Part shown: in pieces, positions 36,294-46,712 of the stretch | How the letters are laid out: each line of letters starts with the position of its first letter | Position numbering within the stretch: position 1 is the first letter of the stretch | Source: Aliarcobacter vitoriensis | GTDB taxonomy: Bacteria; Campylobacterota; Campylobacteria; Campylobacterales; Arcobacteraceae | Reading direction: 5' to 3' | DNA: 64,000 nucleotides | Assembly: GCF_003316695.1 (NCBI RefSeq) | Contig: NZ_PDKB01000004.1 | Coordinates: 62,001-126,000, forward strand | The notes under the pieces: generated by a model | What the model was told of the DNA's origin: nothing | The model's database searches: none | Seen by the model: only the letters and a program-made list of their open reading frames with translations | Position numbers and translations under genes: made by a program

Positions 36294-37508
36294 TTGCATA
36301 AAATATTTTTATTTTCAATATTTTGTAGTATTGCTTTAGCAAATACAAATAATTTGGATATTTTACAAAAAGATAAAAAAGAGTTAAGAGAACTTGAAAA
36401 AGAGTCAATACAAACAGATTATGATATTTTGAAAAACGATTGGATAGGGACTATCGATATAAGTTCAAGTGTAAATAGAAATCATAATTTTGATAAAGAT
36501 AGAACAGATGATAGTAGGTATGGTAAATCTGCAAGAATAGGTTTTTCTCAAGATATTTTTAGGTCTGGAGGAATTTTACTTTCAATTGATTATGCAAAAG
36601 ATAAATTAAAGTATGATTTATTATCTTGGGAAAATCAGAATCAGCAAATTTTACAAACTATTTATACTACTTTGTTGGATATTAAAAAACTAAAGTTACA
36701 AATTGCACAAAGTAAATATAGATTGGAAAATAGGGATATTGAATTAATAATCAAAAAAATTCAATATGAAGCTGGAAAAACTGATATTATTGAATTGAAT
36801 AATGCAGTTATGTTAAAAAACAACCAATACAAAGAAAATATCAGTTTAGAAAATTCTTTAAAAGAAAAAGAGTATGAATTATCTAAATATACTGAACTTA
36901 AATATGATGAGATAGAAATCTTGGATTTTAGCGAAGTTTCAAAAGATGATTTTATAAATAACAATTTGGATATTTTACAAGAAGATTCAAAAGTTGATAT
37001 GTTAAATACAAACTATAAAAAGACAAAAACAAATTATTTGCCAAAAGTTTCACTTTCAACAAATGCTAATTACAATTCTAGTGATAGTGATTTTAGTAGA
37101 ATGTCAAGAGATACGAGAAAAGATGATGCACAATCAACTACTAGCTTGACTCTTTCTATGCCACTTTTTGATTATAATCGTTCAAATAAAATACAATTAG
37201 CTAAAATTGATTATTTAAAACAGAAAATTCAAGTAAATGATTTAAAGAATGAAGTAGCATATGATTATGAACAGATTTTGAATCAAATTGATACTTACGA
37301 AAAACATATCAAAACAATTGAAGAAAATATCAGATTATATGATGATTTGATATCAGCAAATCAAATTTCAAATGATGCTGGAATGACTTCAGAATTTGAT
37401 TTAGATATTCTAAAAAATACAAAACTGATAAACGAATATGATATGATAATAAACGATATAAATATCAAACTTCAATATGCAAAATTATATTTCAAAATAA
37501 AAGGTTAA
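36294..37508 (+). CDS. TolC-like outer-membrane efflux protein
   Basis: 404 residues with signal peptide (KIFLFSIFCSIALA), then two repeats of long helical regions typical of the OEP family. TTG start behind AAGGAC. It forms an operon with the next three genes as the outer-membrane exit of a tripartite exporter. Shorter and more divergent than E. coli TolC. Confidence 0.83.
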   Translation: MHKIFLFSIFCSIALANTNNLDILQKDKKELRELEKESIQTDYDILKNDWIGTIDISSSVNRNHNFDKDRTDDSRYGKSARIGFSQDIFRSGGILLSIDYAKDKLKYDLLSWENQNQQILQTIYTTLLDIKKLKLQIAQSKYRLENRDIELIIKKIQYEAGKTDIIELNNAVMLKNNQYKENISLENSLKEKEYELSKYTELKYDEIEILDFSEVSKDDFINNNLDILQEDSKVDMLNTNYKKTKTNYLPKVSLSTNANYNSSDSDFSRMSRDTRKDDAQSTTSLTLSMPLFDYNRSNKIQLAKIDYLKQKIQVNDLKNEVAYDYEQILNQIDTYEKHIKTIEENIRLYDDLISANQISNDAGMTSEFDLDILKNTKLINEYDMIINDINIKLQYAKLYFKIKG

Positions 37509-37514
37509 TTAACA

Positions 37515-38780
37515 ATGAGCAATGAAAATTTAATAAATGAACTAAATAGTTATGAAACAAAAAGTTCAAAAAAATTATATATTTGGGTAAGTACAGTAAT
37601 AGTTGTAGCTTTTATTTTTGCATATTTTTTTATATTTAATTCAGCAAATAAAACAACAAAAGTTGAGTATATAACAAAGGCTGTTGAAAAAGGTGATTTA
37701 TCTGTAATTGTAAGTGCAACAGGAAATATAAATCCAACAAATAGTGTTGAAATAGGAATAGAAGTTTCAGGAACAATAAAAGAGATTTTTGTTGATTACA
37801 ATGATGAAGTAAAAGTTGGACAAGTTTTAGCAAAGCTTGATACTGTAAAGTTACAATCACAAGTTGATAGCTCTTTGGCGGCTTTAGCAATAGCAAGAGC
37901 AAATTTGAAAGAGAGTGAAGTAAATGTGAAAAATAAAAAGGTTTTATATGATAGAACTTTAAAAATGTACAATGAATCAAATGGAAAATATCCATCAAAA
38001 AATGAACTTGATGATTCTAAATTTTCTTATGAAGCAGCTTTGGCTTCTCTTGAAGCAACAAAGGCAAAAGTTTTACAATCTGAATCAAATGTAAAAACAG
38101 ATAAACAAAATCTTGAAAAAGCCTCTGTAAAATCTTCTATTGATGGGATAGTTTTAAATAGAGAAGTTGAAGTAGGGCAAACTTTAGCAGCAACTATGTC
38201 TGCTCCAAAACTTTTTACATTAGCCAAAGACTTGAAAAATATGGATTTAATAGTAAGTATTGATGAAGCTGATGTTGCTGATATTAAAAAAGATTTACCA
38301 GTTACATTTACTGTTGATGCATATCCAAATAGAACATTTTATGGAAAAATCAAGCAAGTAAGATTAAATCCTATTGATTCAAATGGAGTTGTAACTTATG
38401 AAACAGTTGTTGAGGTAAATAATGAAGATTTAGTATTGAAACCAGGTATGACAGCAACAGCAAAAATTGTTACAAAAGATAGTAAGGATAATATTTTAGT
38501 TCCAAATAGTGCATTGAGATTTAAGCCAAAAGTTCAAGAACAAGCAAGTAGTGGACCTGTAAAACTTGCTGGTCCAAATATGCCAAATAGACCAGGACCT
38601 GTTACAAAGGATTTAAGTAAACAAAATTTATCTCCTATTTTTATATTGGAAAATGGGCAAGCAAAAAGAGTTATGGTAAGAATTTTAGATACAGATGGAA
38701 AGTCATCAGCTATTGAATCAAAAGATTTGAATATTGGAGATTTAGTAATAATTTCACAAAAGAGTGATAATGCAAAATAA
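37515..38780 (+). CDS. MacA-like periplasmic adaptor (HlyD family)
   Basis: 421 residues: N-terminal anchor (about 22-42), a biotinyl-lipoyl-like VSATGNINPTNSVEIGIEVS and GQVLAKLD, a helical hairpin (about 95-195), and a beta-barrel with GMTATAKIV. Bridges the ABC permease and the TolC-like protein. The tail overlaps the ATPase gene. Confidence 0.88.
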   Translation: MSNENLINELNSYETKSSKKLYIWVSTVIVVAFIFAYFFIFNSANKTTKVEYITKAVEKGDLSVIVSATGNINPTNSVEIGIEVSGTIKEIFVDYNDEVKVGQVLAKLDTVKLQSQVDSSLAALAIARANLKESEVNVKNKKVLYDRTLKMYNESNGKYPSKNELDDSKFSYEAALASLEATKAKVLQSESNVKTDKQNLEKASVKSSIDGIVLNREVEVGQTLAATMSAPKLFTLAKDLKNMDLIVSIDEADVADIKKDLPVTFTVDAYPNRTFYGKIKQVRLNPIDSNGVVTYETVVEVNNEDLVLKPGMTATAKIVTKDSKDNILVPNSALRFKPKVQEQASSGPVKLAGPNMPNRPGPVTKDLSKQNLSPIFILENGQAKRVMVRILDTDGKSSAIESKDLNIGDLVIISQKSDNAK

Positions 38781-39474
38781 AAAGACAATAATTGAATTTA
38801 AAAATATTGTTAAAAGTTATGGAAGTGGACAAAATATAACACATGCTTTAAATGGAGTAGATTTAAAGATATATGAAGGTGAATTTGTTGCTATTATGGG
38901 AGCTAGTGGAAGTGGAAAATCTACATCTATGAATATGATTGGTTGTTTGGATAAACCAACAAGTGGAGAGTATTTGTTCAATGGAATAAATGTAGAAAAA
39001 TTAAACAGAAATCAAATGGCTCTTTTAAGAAGAAATTATTTAGGATTTGTGTTTCAAGGGTTTAATCTCCTTGGAAGAACTTCAGCTTTAGAAAATGTAG
39101 AACTTCCTTTGATATATAGAAAAGTTCCAGCAAAACAAAGAGAAGTTTTAGCTACTGAAGCTTTAAATAAAGTAGGGCTTGGAAGTGTTATAAAAAATAC
39201 TCCAGCAGAACTTAGTGGTGGACAACAGCAACGTGTCGCAATAGCAAGAGCAATAGTTACAAACCCTTTGGTTTTACTAGCAGATGAACCAACTGGAAAT
39301 CTTGATAGTATAAAAAGTATAGAGATTATGAATTTATTAAAAAAGTTAAATGAAGAGTCGAAAATAACTGTTATTATGGTAACTCACGAAGAAGATATGG
39401 CAGCTTATGCAAATAGAATAATCTATTTTAGAGATGGTCATATAGAAGATAGTTTAAAAAAAGGATTTAAATAA
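38770..39474 (+). CDS. MacB-type ABC transporter ATPase
   Basis: 234 residues from the ATG at 38770 (a GTG at 38764 is an alternative). Walker [10 protein letters not shown], signature [14 protein letters not shown], Walker [13 protein letters not shown] and the switch His in MVTHEE are intact. The separate ATPase plus permease equals one fused MacB. It drives drug, siderophore or peptide export; substrate unknown. Confidence 0.93.
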   Translation: MQNKKTIIEFKNIVKSYGSGQNITHALNGVDLKIYEGEFVAIMGASGSGKSTSMNMIGCLDKPTSGEYLFNGINVEKLNRNQMALLRRNYLGFVFQGFNLLGRTSALENVELPLIYRKVPAKQREVLATEALNKVGLGSVIKNTPAELSGGQQQRVAIARAIVTNPLVLLADEPTGNLDSIKSIEIMNLLKKLNEESKITVIMVTHEEDMAAYANRIIYFRDGHIEDSLKKGFK

Positions 39475-40685
39475 TGTTAGTAAATGCTTTTTTAATAGCT
39501 ATAAAAGAGATAAAAAGAAATATTCTTAGATCAGTTCTTACTATTTTAGGAATTGTTATAGGTGTTGCTTCTGTTATAGCCATGGTTATGATAGGTGATG
39601 GAACAACTCAAAATGTACGAGATAGTATTACAAAACTTGGAAGCAATATGCTAACTTTACGAGTGGGGCAAGAAAGAAGAGGTATTCCAAGAGAAGATAA
39701 TAGTTCAAAACCATTTACAAATGAAGATGTTGTAGCTATAAAAAGTGAGGTTGCAAATATAAAAGCAGCTACATCTGAAGGCTCTTCACGAATGAATATA
39801 GTTTTTGGAAATAAAAGCCATGCTGCAAGTGTCATAGGTACAGATAATGACTATTTTATTATTAAAGAGTGGGCTTTACAAGATGGACGAACTTTTGAAG
39901 ATAGTGAAATCGCAAGTGGAAAATCATCTTGTATAATTGGGACAACAATAGTGAAGCAACTTTTTGGTGATGAAAATCCAATAGGTGCAAATATAAGATT
40001 AAAAAATATTACTTGTAATGTAATAGGAGTTTTAGAGTCAAAAGGAGCAGCAGCTTTTGGAAATGATCAAGATGAGATAGTTATTGTTCCTGTAAGTATG
40101 TTTCAGAGAAAAATTTTGGGTAAGAAAGATGTTTCATCTGTAATTATATCAATTACACAAGAGCAATATATTGAAGACGCAAAAACAGATATAACATCGC
40201 TAATGCAAGAGCGTAGAGCCATAAAAATAGGAGAGCCAGATAATTTTCATATTCGAGATATGAAAGATATTTTAGAAACAATGACATCAACTACAACTAT
40301 GCTTACATATTTGTTGGGTTCTATTGCTGGTATTTCTTTACTTGTTGGTGGAATTGGTATTATGAATATTATGCTTGTTTCTGTAACTGAACGAACAAGA
40401 GAAATAGGTACTCGACTTGCTATTGGAGCTATGGAAAATGAAGTTTTAATGCAGTTTTTAGTTGAAGCGATAGTTTTATCAACTTGGGGTGGGATTATCG
40501 GTATTTTCTTGGGGCTTGGAATTGGATATGGAGTTGTAAATGTTATGCAATTACCATTTATCATAAATGAGCAAATAATATTGATTTCCTTCGTATTCTC
40601 TACATTAATAGGAGTTGTGTTTGGATATTTCCCTGCACGAAAGGCTGCAAGATTAAATCCTATCGAAGCTTTAAGATATGAGTAA
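39474..40685 (+). CDS. MacB-type ABC permease
   Basis: 403 residues with the MacB_PCD layout: span 1 with LRSVLTILGIVIGVASVIAMV, a periplasmic domain (about 45-270), then three spans with GGIGIMNIMLVSVTERTREIG and the final GYFPARKAARLNPIEALRYE. Starts with TAATG overlap. Mechanotransmission permease of the tripartite exporter. Confidence 0.93.
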   Translation: MLVNAFLIAIKEIKRNILRSVLTILGIVIGVASVIAMVMIGDGTTQNVRDSITKLGSNMLTLRVGQERRGIPREDNSSKPFTNEDVVAIKSEVANIKAATSEGSSRMNIVFGNKSHAASVIGTDNDYFIIKEWALQDGRTFEDSEIASGKSSCIIGTTIVKQLFGDENPIGANIRLKNITCNVIGVLESKGAAAFGNDQDEIVIVPVSMFQRKILGKKDVSSVIISITQEQYIEDAKTDITSLMQERRAIKIGEPDNFHIRDMKDILETMTSTTTMLTYLLGSIAGISLLVGGIGIMNIMLVSVTERTREIGTRLAIGAMENEVLMQFLVEAIVLSTWGGIIGIFLGLGIGYGVVNVMQLPFIINEQIILISFVFSTLIGVVFGYFPARKAARLNPIEALRYE

Positions 40686-40703
40686 AACATATTAATCTCT
40701 TTA

Positions 40704-40745
40704 AAATCATCCATTTCCAAAATATAACTTGTAAATGGATGATTT
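40704..40745. terminator. Putative terminator between exporter operon and DUF1360-like gene
   Basis: 13-bp inverted repeat AAATCATCCATTT / AAATGGATGATTT around a 16-base loop, between two convergent genes. T tracts are short, so strength is uncertain. Confidence 0.55.
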
Positions 40746-40750
40746 AATTA

Positions 40751-41128
40751 TTAGTTAGTTTTCATTTTCTCTAACATGTCTATTTCTGCTTTATGTCGAT
40801 TCATTGCAAGAATTTTAACTTTAAAAACAAACCCACTAAACAGTGTAGAAAGTCCTATTATAAAGAAGCTTGTTACTGCAAAATTTATAAAGAAATTTTC
40901 AGATGGGACTAATTGTATATGATATAAATATACAAGTATAAAAACAATCCAATGAGAAAGACAATAAAAACAAGAAAATAGGTATCCAAAGAATTTACTT
41001 TTTTTATTTAGAAATTCTCTTAACGGACGAGTTACTTCTGTTTGTGTAACGGTAATAGATATAATACTTGTAGCAATAGCTAATATACAGCTTAACCAAA
41101 GACTTTCTAATGTAGGTACGAATAGCAT
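40751..41128 (-). CDS. DUF1360-like membrane protein
   Basis: 125 residues, three to four spans, with CFYCLSHW resembling the conserved Cys-x-x-Cys...Trp of DUF1360. Function unknown. Divergent from marR across a large palindrome, suggesting MarR controls it. Family call is from motif memory. Confidence 0.65.
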   Translation of the reverse strand: MLFVPTLESLWLSCILAIATSIISITVTQTEVTRPLREFLNKKSKFFGYLFSCFYCLSHWIVFILVYLYHIQLVPSENFFINFAVTSFFIIGLSTLFSGFVFKVKILAMNRHKAEIDMLEKMKTN

Positions 41129-41185
41129 AATTATATTCCTTATATTAAAATTAACTATAAAATAATAGTTGATTGAATTATGCCA

Positions 41186-41229
41186 ATATTTAACTAAATA
41201 GTTAATGAGTTAACTATTTAGTTAAATAT
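41186..41229. promoter_or_regulatory. Large palindromic MarR operator region
   Basis: Perfect inverted repeat with 20-bp arms around TGAG; each arm holds TTAACTAAATAGTTAA, itself a 7-2-7 palindrome, so two adjacent dimer sites are present. A third looser copy (TTAACTAT...ATAGTTGA) is at about 41151-41172. Located between the DUF1360-like gene and marR. Confidence 0.75.
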
Positions 41230-41259
41230 ATAATAGGAATTAAAGTTTAATTTTAAAAA

Positions 41260-41730
41260 ATGTATACTCCAAATATGAAAAATAATTTAGAAATTCAAGA
41301 TTGTATAATAGATAGTGTTTCGAATGTTTATTTAAGATTTAAAAAAAATATGACACAAAAGCTTAAGAAATATAATTTAACATTCGAACAAAGCCAAATA
41401 TTAAAATTATTATTTGATAATCAAGCAATGAGCCAGAGCGAAATTTGTAAAAAAACTTCATCAGATGCTTCAAATATAACTATGATATTAAAAAGAATGA
41501 ATGAAAATGGGTATATTGAAAAGTCTCAGCACCCAAAAGATAAAAGAACGACTATTATATCAGCTAGTCAAAAAGCATTTGATTTAAAAGATGAATTAGA
41601 TAGAATTTCGGATCATAATTTATGTTGTTCCCTTGATAATATTTCAAAAGAAGAATACCAAATTGCATTAAAAGTTATTAGAGAAATGAATAGACAATTA
41701 TTACAAGAAGAATTTAATAAACTAATATAA
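41260..41730 (+). CDS. MarR-family transcriptional regulator
   Basis: 156 residues with the MarR winged helix: FEQSQILKLLFDNQAMSQSEI, SSDASNITMILKRMNENGYIEKSQHPKDKRTT. These families repress their own and neighbouring genes and respond to phenolics or oxidants. The palindromic operator array upstream implies autoregulation. A second ATG at 41275 is possible. After it, 41731-41965 is an AT-rich gap with nothing recognisable. Confidence 0.9.
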   Translation: MYTPNMKNNLEIQDCIIDSVSNVYLRFKKNMTQKLKKYNLTFEQSQILKLLFDNQAMSQSEICKKTSSDASNITMILKRMNENGYIEKSQHPKDKRTTIISASQKAFDLKDELDRISDHNLCCSLDNISKEEYQIALKVIREMNRQLLQEEFNKLI

Positions 41731-41965
41731 TTATTTTAAATATATTTTTCCAAATTAATATTTCATATTTATATAAAACTCATCTTGATTATAAGAACTT
41801 TACTGGAGTTATAGAGAAAAAATAAAATTTATTTATTTGATTTAGAATATTAACATTAGGAATATATATATAAGAAATTAATAAATTTGCTAATCTTAAA
41901 GACTTACTTTTTATTAAACTCTAGCTTTAAAACAAAATGATTAGTAGCACTTATAGGTATAAAAA

Positions 41966-42754
41966 ATGAAAAATCTAGTAGTATTAATTTTAATAAGTTT
42001 TTTATTTGTTGGTTGTGTAGTAAAAGAAGAAGGATATTTATCAACTACAAATATGCTTGATAATATAAGGATTTCTAGTAAAAGACAAGTTTTGTCTGTA
42101 AGTGCTCCAAATAATATGAGCATACCATTTACTGGGAAAGTTATCGATCATTTAGATAGAATTGTTTTGATTCGAGATATTCCAGATGAGATGAAAGAGA
42201 TGGTGCATATCAAACATTCATCAGAAACATATCTTTTTGATTCTAATAAATATTTCAACAAAGAAAATCTTGAACTTTTTGAGAAAGAAGTTAATGAAAA
42301 TAAAAATATTATAGAATATACTAAACGCTATGGAAAAAGATACAATAGAGCTTTTGTAGATTATATAGATGGAATGAAATGTAGGACATTAGAGTGGAAT
42401 GAACTTTCTAATATATATAACATTTCTACTGGTAAAAAGAAAATAGTTACTCAACTGTTTGAAACTTATTGTAGCTTTTATAGTTTAGAACCAATCCAAA
42501 ATACATACGAACAACTTTTACATTTATCCTATTCATACAGCTATAATCCTGAGAATAGTATATTTAAAAATAATAATGAAACAAAAGAACAAATTTTAAA
42601 AAATATGCAAAATCAATTTAACCAAGATATATATGAAATATTTAACTCTATAAAAATTGATGTTATGGATAGAGAAAGAATGAAAAAAGAAGGTTTACTA
42701 TACGATAGAAAATATGAAATAAGAAACTACATAAAGGAAATATCTGAAAACTAG
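41966..42754 (+). CDS. Lipoprotein of unknown function
   Basis: 262 residues with a lipoprotein signal (VLILISFLFVGC). The body is charged and mostly soluble, with YIDGMKCRTLEWNEL and an extended coil at the end. No family recognised. Isolated gene ending in a terminator hairpin. Confidence 0.7.
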   Translation: MKNLVVLILISFLFVGCVVKEEGYLSTTNMLDNIRISSKRQVLSVSAPNNMSIPFTGKVIDHLDRIVLIRDIPDEMKEMVHIKHSSETYLFDSNKYFNKENLELFEKEVNENKNIIEYTKRYGKRYNRAFVDYIDGMKCRTLEWNELSNIYNISTGKKKIVTQLFETYCSFYSLEPIQNTYEQLLHLSYSYSYNPENSIFKNNNETKEQILKNMQNQFNQDIYEIFNSIKIDVMDRERMKKEGLLYDRKYEIRNYIKEISEN

Positions 42755-42759
42755 TTCTG

Positions 42760-42801
42760 TTTTGAATAATTCCAGAGTTAAAACTTCAGAATTATTCAAA
42801 A
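42760..42801. terminator. Bidirectional terminator
   Basis: 13-bp stem TTTTGAATAATTC / GAATTATTCAAAA with a 16-base loop between the convergent lipoprotein genes. Confidence 0.65.
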
Positions 42802-42805
42802 TAAT

Positions 42806-43195
42806 TTATTTTATAATAGTTACTGTTCCACTTAGAGGAATAATCTCTCTATCGATTTTCAAAAAAGCATTCACTTTATTTTCTTTAAGATTCAGAACGA
42901 TACTTGCACCAAGCCCATCTGCTTCAACCCAAGATACAAAATATACATTTTCACCAAGCTTTTGCATTTTATATGCTTCATCAGATTCTCTACCAGTTTC
43001 CTCACCTTTGATAGCTTTCCAGTGAAGTACATCATCTGATTTATACTCTACACGATAACCAGCTGTTCCATAATCATATTCGAAAATTTTACCTGCTAAA
43101 CTTATTTCATCTTTTGTTTCAATTTTAGTATCACAACCACTAAAAGCTAACATTACAATTAAAAGAATTGTGTAAATATTTATTTTTGATTTCAA
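42806..43195 (-). CDS. MoaF-like lipoprotein
   Basis: 129 residues; lipobox AFSGC (Cys20) after the signal. The body (KIFEYDYGTAGYRVEYKSDD, YFVSWVEADGLGASIVLNL) resembles the lipocalin-like MoaF family, whose biological role is poorly defined. No moa genes nearby. Confidence 0.6.
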   Translation of the reverse strand: MKSKINIYTILLIVMLAFSGCDTKIETKDEISLAGKIFEYDYGTAGYRVEYKSDDVLHWKAIKGEETGRESDEAYKMQKLGENVYFVSWVEADGLGASIVLNLKENKVNAFLKIDREIIPLSGTVTIIK

Positions 43196-43255
43196 ATTTG
43201 CTCCTTAATAAAATAAAAATTTAATAACTATAACCGAACTTAATATAAAATATTA

Positions 43256-43807
43256 TTAAGTTTCACCTAAAGCTTTTAATTTAAAAGTGTGTCTATGAAT
43301 ATCACTTCTTCCAAACTTTTCTATAGCTTCAATATGAGCTTTTGTTCCATAACCTTTGTGTTTGTGAAAATCATATTTTGGGTATTGTGATGAAATTTCA
43401 TCCATAAATCTATCTCGACTTACTTTTGCTAAGATTGAAGCAGCACTTACTTGTGCATATTTTGCATCTGCTTTTATCTCTTTTTGTAAAGTTTGTATCC
43501 CAAAATTTGTATTTCCATCCATCAAAAATGCGCTTGTAAACTCTTTTAAATTTTCCATTATCTCTAAAATAGAGTTTTTTAGACAATAGCTTATACCTTT
43601 TTCATCTATTTCTTTAGCACTACTAAAAACTATATGATATTTTGATTTCTCAATTATTTCATCAAATAATTTTTCTCTTTTTTTTTCACTTAAAACTTTT
43701 GAGTCATTTAATCCCACAATATCTTCTAAAAGTATAACACCAGCAACTACCATTGGACCCGCAAGTGGTCCTCTTCCCGCTTCATCAATTCCACATAAAT
43801 TTTTCAT
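43256..43807 (-). CDS. rnhB: Ribonuclease HII
   Basis: 183 residues from the ATG at 43807 (MKNLCGIDEAGRGPLAG), preceded by AAAGG; upstream in-frame codons to 43873 are unlikely coding. DEAGRG holds the first acidic pair; DGN and FHKHKGYGTKAH follow. Degrades RNA in RNA-DNA hybrids and excises single ribonucleotides. Confidence 0.94.
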   Translation of the reverse strand: MKNLCGIDEAGRGPLAGPMVVAGVILLEDIVGLNDSKVLSEKKREKLFDEIIEKSKYHIVFSSAKEIDEKGISYCLKNSILEIMENLKEFTSAFLMDGNTNFGIQTLQKEIKADAKYAQVSAASILAKVSRDRFMDEISSQYPKYDFHKHKGYGTKAHIEAIEKFGRSDIHRHTFKLKALGET

Positions 43808-43866
43808 AAAAGCCTTTAAAAATTTTTTAAAAAGTATTATAATAAAAGATATATTTCTATTAAGAC

Positions 43867-43895
43867 TTGACAAAGATAGACTAAAGTTATATAAT
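43867..43895 (+). promoter_or_regulatory. Consensus sigma70 promoter for clpB
   Basis: TTGACA (43867-43872) and TATAAT (43890-43895) with an exact 17-base spacer, 31 bases before the clpB start. This is a full consensus, rare for a Campylobacterota-type genome. No CIRCE or HspR-type repeat recognised. Confidence 0.8.
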
Positions 43896-43926
43896 TTTAT
43901 TGGCAGTTAAATATAAGGAGTGCTAA

Positions 43927-46506
43927 ATGAAAGAAAATATATTTGAAAAAATGACAAATCAACTAGCTGAAACAATAGACTCTAGTGTTGCTTTAGCTTT
44001 ACATAATAAAAACCAAGAAGTACAAGTTGTGCATATACTTTGGGCTTTATTGACAAATACAAATTCTGTATTAAATCAACTACTAAATAAAATGAATGTA
44101 AATAAAGCAGCTATTGAACTTGAAGCAAAATCAAATGCAAGTAAACTTCCAAGTGTAAGTAGTGTTACAAAGGAGAATATAAAACTTTCAAGGGAGCTTT
44201 ATGAAAGTTTTCAAAAAGCACAAGGTCAAATGGCAAGTAATGGAGATAAATTTATAGCTATTGATACTTGGCTTGTTTCAAACTTTGATAATCAAACAAT
44301 AAAAGATGTTTTAGGAAAATATATAGATTTAAAAGAGGCAAAAAAAGAACTTGAAGCTATGCGTGCTGGGAAAACTATAGATAGTAATAGTGGTGATGAT
44401 AACTTAGAGGCTTTAAGTAAATATGGAATAGATTTAAACAAAAAAGCAATCGATGGTGAACTTGACCCTGTTATTGGAAGAGATGAACAAATCACTAGAA
44501 TGATGCAAATTTTGATAAGAAAAACAAAAAATAATCCAATACTTTTAGGAGAACCAGGTACTGGAAAAACTGCAATAGCTGAAGGCTTAGCTCAAAAAAT
44601 AGTAAATAAAGATGTTCCTACAAGTTTATTAAATAAAAGAGTAATTACTCTTGATATGAGTGCTTTGATTGCTGGAGCAAAATATAGAGGTGAATTTGAA
44701 GATAGACTAAAATCAGTTATCGATGAAGTAAAAAAAGCTGGAAATATAATACTTTTTATAGATGAGATTCATACAATTATTGGAGCAGGTGCAAGTGAAG
44801 GCAGTATGGATGCAGCAAATATTTTAAAACCAAGTCTGGCTCGTGGTGAACTTCACACTATTGGTGCAACAACTTTAAAAGAGTATAGAAAATATTTTGA
44901 AAAAGATGCAGCAATGCAGCGAAGATTTCAACCAGTAAAAGTTGATGAGCCAACAGTAAATGAAGCTTTACAAATTTTAAGAGGTATAAAAGAAAGACTT
45001 GAAGCACACCATAATGTTACTATAAATGATAGTGCATTGGTTGCAGCTGCAAAACTATCAAATAGATATATAACTGATAGATTTTTACCTGATAAAGCAA
45101 TAGATTTAATAGATGAAGCAGCAGCAGAACTTAAAATGCAAATAGAGAGTGAACCAACAGCACTTTCAGTAATTAAAAGAGAGATTCAAACTTTAAATGT
45201 AGAAAAAGAAGCTCTTAAAATGGAAAAAAATAAAAAAAATGAAGAGAGACTTGTTGAAATAGAAAAAGAGTTAGCAAATAAAAATGAAGAGAAACAAAAT
45301 CTTGAGGCTAGATTTGAAAATGAAAAACAAACATTTAATGCTACAAGTGAGCTAAAAGCAAAAATTGAAGAGTTAAAAACAAAAGCAAATATTGCAAAAC
45401 GTGAATCAAAATTTGAAGAAGCAGCAAAAATAGAGTACGGAGAAATCCCAGCACTTGAAACAAAAATAAAAGAAAACTCTGAAAAATGGGATAGAATGCA
45501 AAAAGAGGGAACTCTGTTGCGAAATAGTGTTGATGAAGAGTCAATAGCAAGTATAGTTTCAAGATGGACAGGAATCCCAGTAAATAAAATGATGGATAGT
45601 GAAAAACAAAAAGTTTTAAAAGTTGAAGAAGTTTTAAAACAAGATGTTATTGGACAAGATGAAGCTATAAAAGCAATTAGCAGGGCAATTAAAAGAAATA
45701 AAGCAGGGCTTAGTGAAACTTCAAGACCAATAGGAAGTTTTTTATTTTTAGGACCAACTGGAGTTGGGAAAACTGAAAGTGCAAAAACTTTAGCTAAGTT
45801 TTTATTTGATGACCCAAAATCTCTTATAAGATTTGATATGAGTGAATATATGGAAAAACACGCTGTTTCAAGACTTGTTGGAGCAGCTCCAGGTTATGTT
45901 GGATATGAAGAAGGTGGACAATTAACTGAAGCAGTACGAAGAAAACCTTATAGTGTTATTTTATTTGATGAGGTAGAAAAAGCACATCCAGATGTATTTA
46001 ATATTTTACTTCAAGTTTTAGATGATGGAAGATTAACTGACAATAAAGGTGTTACAGTTGATTTTAAAAATACAATTATTATTTTAACTTCAAATATAGG
46101 AAGTGCAAGAATAATTGAAATTAACGATAAAGAACAAAGAAAAAAAGCGGTTTTAGATGAATTGAAATCTCATTTTAGACCTGAATTTTTAAATAGGCTT
46201 GATGATATTGTGATATTTGAACAATTAAATTTAAGTGCTATTACAAATATTGTAGATATATTATTTAACAATATAAAAGAGAAAGTAAAAGAGAAAGATA
46301 TAACTATATCTTTAACATCAAAAGCAAAAGAGTATATTGCTAAAATAGGCTTTGACCCAGTTTATGGAGCAAGACCATTAAAACGAGCAATTTATGAAAT
46401 AGTTGAAGATAAACTTGCTGATTTAATCTTAGAAGATAAGATTTTTGAAGGAAGTAAAGTAGAATTTGATATAAAAGATGATGAAGTTGTTGTAAAAATA
46501 TCTTAA
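43927..46506 (+). CDS. clpB: ClpB disaggregase chaperone
   Basis: 859 residues: N-domain, AAA1 with GEPGTGKTA, a long coiled-coil middle domain (about 400-520), AAA2 with GPTGVGKTE and sensor/arginine-finger motifs, and the C-terminal [14 protein letters not shown]. Works with DnaK to rescue aggregates. RBS AAGGAG. Complete. Confidence 0.96.
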   Translation: MKENIFEKMTNQLAETIDSSVALALHNKNQEVQVVHILWALLTNTNSVLNQLLNKMNVNKAAIELEAKSNASKLPSVSSVTKENIKLSRELYESFQKAQGQMASNGDKFIAIDTWLVSNFDNQTIKDVLGKYIDLKEAKKELEAMRAGKTIDSNSGDDNLEALSKYGIDLNKKAIDGELDPVIGRDEQITRMMQILIRKTKNNPILLGEPGTGKTAIAEGLAQKIVNKDVPTSLLNKRVITLDMSALIAGAKYRGEFEDRLKSVIDEVKKAGNIILFIDEIHTIIGAGASEGSMDAANILKPSLARGELHTIGATTLKEYRKYFEKDAAMQRRFQPVKVDEPTVNEALQILRGIKERLEAHHNVTINDSALVAAAKLSNRYITDRFLPDKAIDLIDEAAAELKMQIESEPTALSVIKREIQTLNVEKEALKMEKNKKNEERLVEIEKELANKNEEKQNLEARFENEKQTFNATSELKAKIEELKTKANIAKRESKFEEAAKIEYGEIPALETKIKENSEKWDRMQKEGTLLRNSVDEESIASIVSRWTGIPVNKMMDSEKQKVLKVEEVLKQDVIGQDEAIKAISRAIKRNKAGLSETSRPIGSFLFLGPTGVGKTESAKTLAKFLFDDPKSLIRFDMSEYMEKHAVSRLVGAAPGYVGYEEGGQLTEAVRRKPYSVILFDEVEKAHPDVFNILLQVLDDGRLTDNKGVTVDFKNTIIILTSNIGSARIIEINDKEQRKKAVLDELKSHFRPEFLNRLDDIVIFEQLNLSAITNIVDILFNNIKEKVKEKDITISLTSKAKEYIAKIGFDPVYGARPLKRAIYEIVEDKLADLILEDKIFEGSKVEFDIKDDEVVVKIS

Positions 46507-46535
46507 AGCTAAAGATAATTTAAGTAAATTTTACC

Positions 46536-46541
46536 TATAAT
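46536..46541 (+). promoter_or_regulatory. Probable -10 box for the rpmH operon
   Basis: TATAAT in the clpB-rpmH gap, 37 bases before the rpmH ATG, no clear -35. Confidence 0.5.
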
Positions 46542-46577
46542 CCACAACTTATTTCGCAATTTTGAGGAAAAACTAAG

Positions 46578-46712
46578 ATGAAAAGAACATATCAACCCCA
46601 TAATACTCCTAGAAAAAGAACTCACGGGTTCAGAGTAAGAATGGCTACAAAAAATGGTAGAAGAGTAATTAATGCTAGAAGAGCTAAAGGTAGAAAAAGA
46701 TTAGCTGTTTAA
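46578..46712 (+). CDS. rpmH: 50S ribosomal protein L34
   Basis: 44 residues: [20 protein letters not shown] and [13 protein letters not shown], unmistakable L34. GAGGA precedes the ATG. First gene of rpmH-rnpA-yidD-yidC-jag-mnmE; overlaps rnpA by 13 bases. Confidence 0.97.
   Translation: MKRTYQPHNTPRKRTHGFRVRMATKNGRRVINARRAKGRKRLAV

Noticed and set aside
37636-37998. 120-codon minus-strand ORF in the MacA-like gene
   Set aside because: His/Leu/Tyr-rich antisense translation of a normal coding region, no RBS.
40247-40720. Long minus-strand ORF opposite the MacB permease
   Set aside because: Ile/Pro/Ser-rich antisense shadow with no start signal.
43808-43873. 22-residue N-terminal extension of rnhB
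   Set aside because: ATG at 43807 has a good RBS and matches the family start; the extension overlaps the clpB promoter area.
45341-45562. Minus-strand Leu-rich ORF inside clpB
   Set aside because: Shadow of the Lys/Glu coiled coil of clpB read in reverse.
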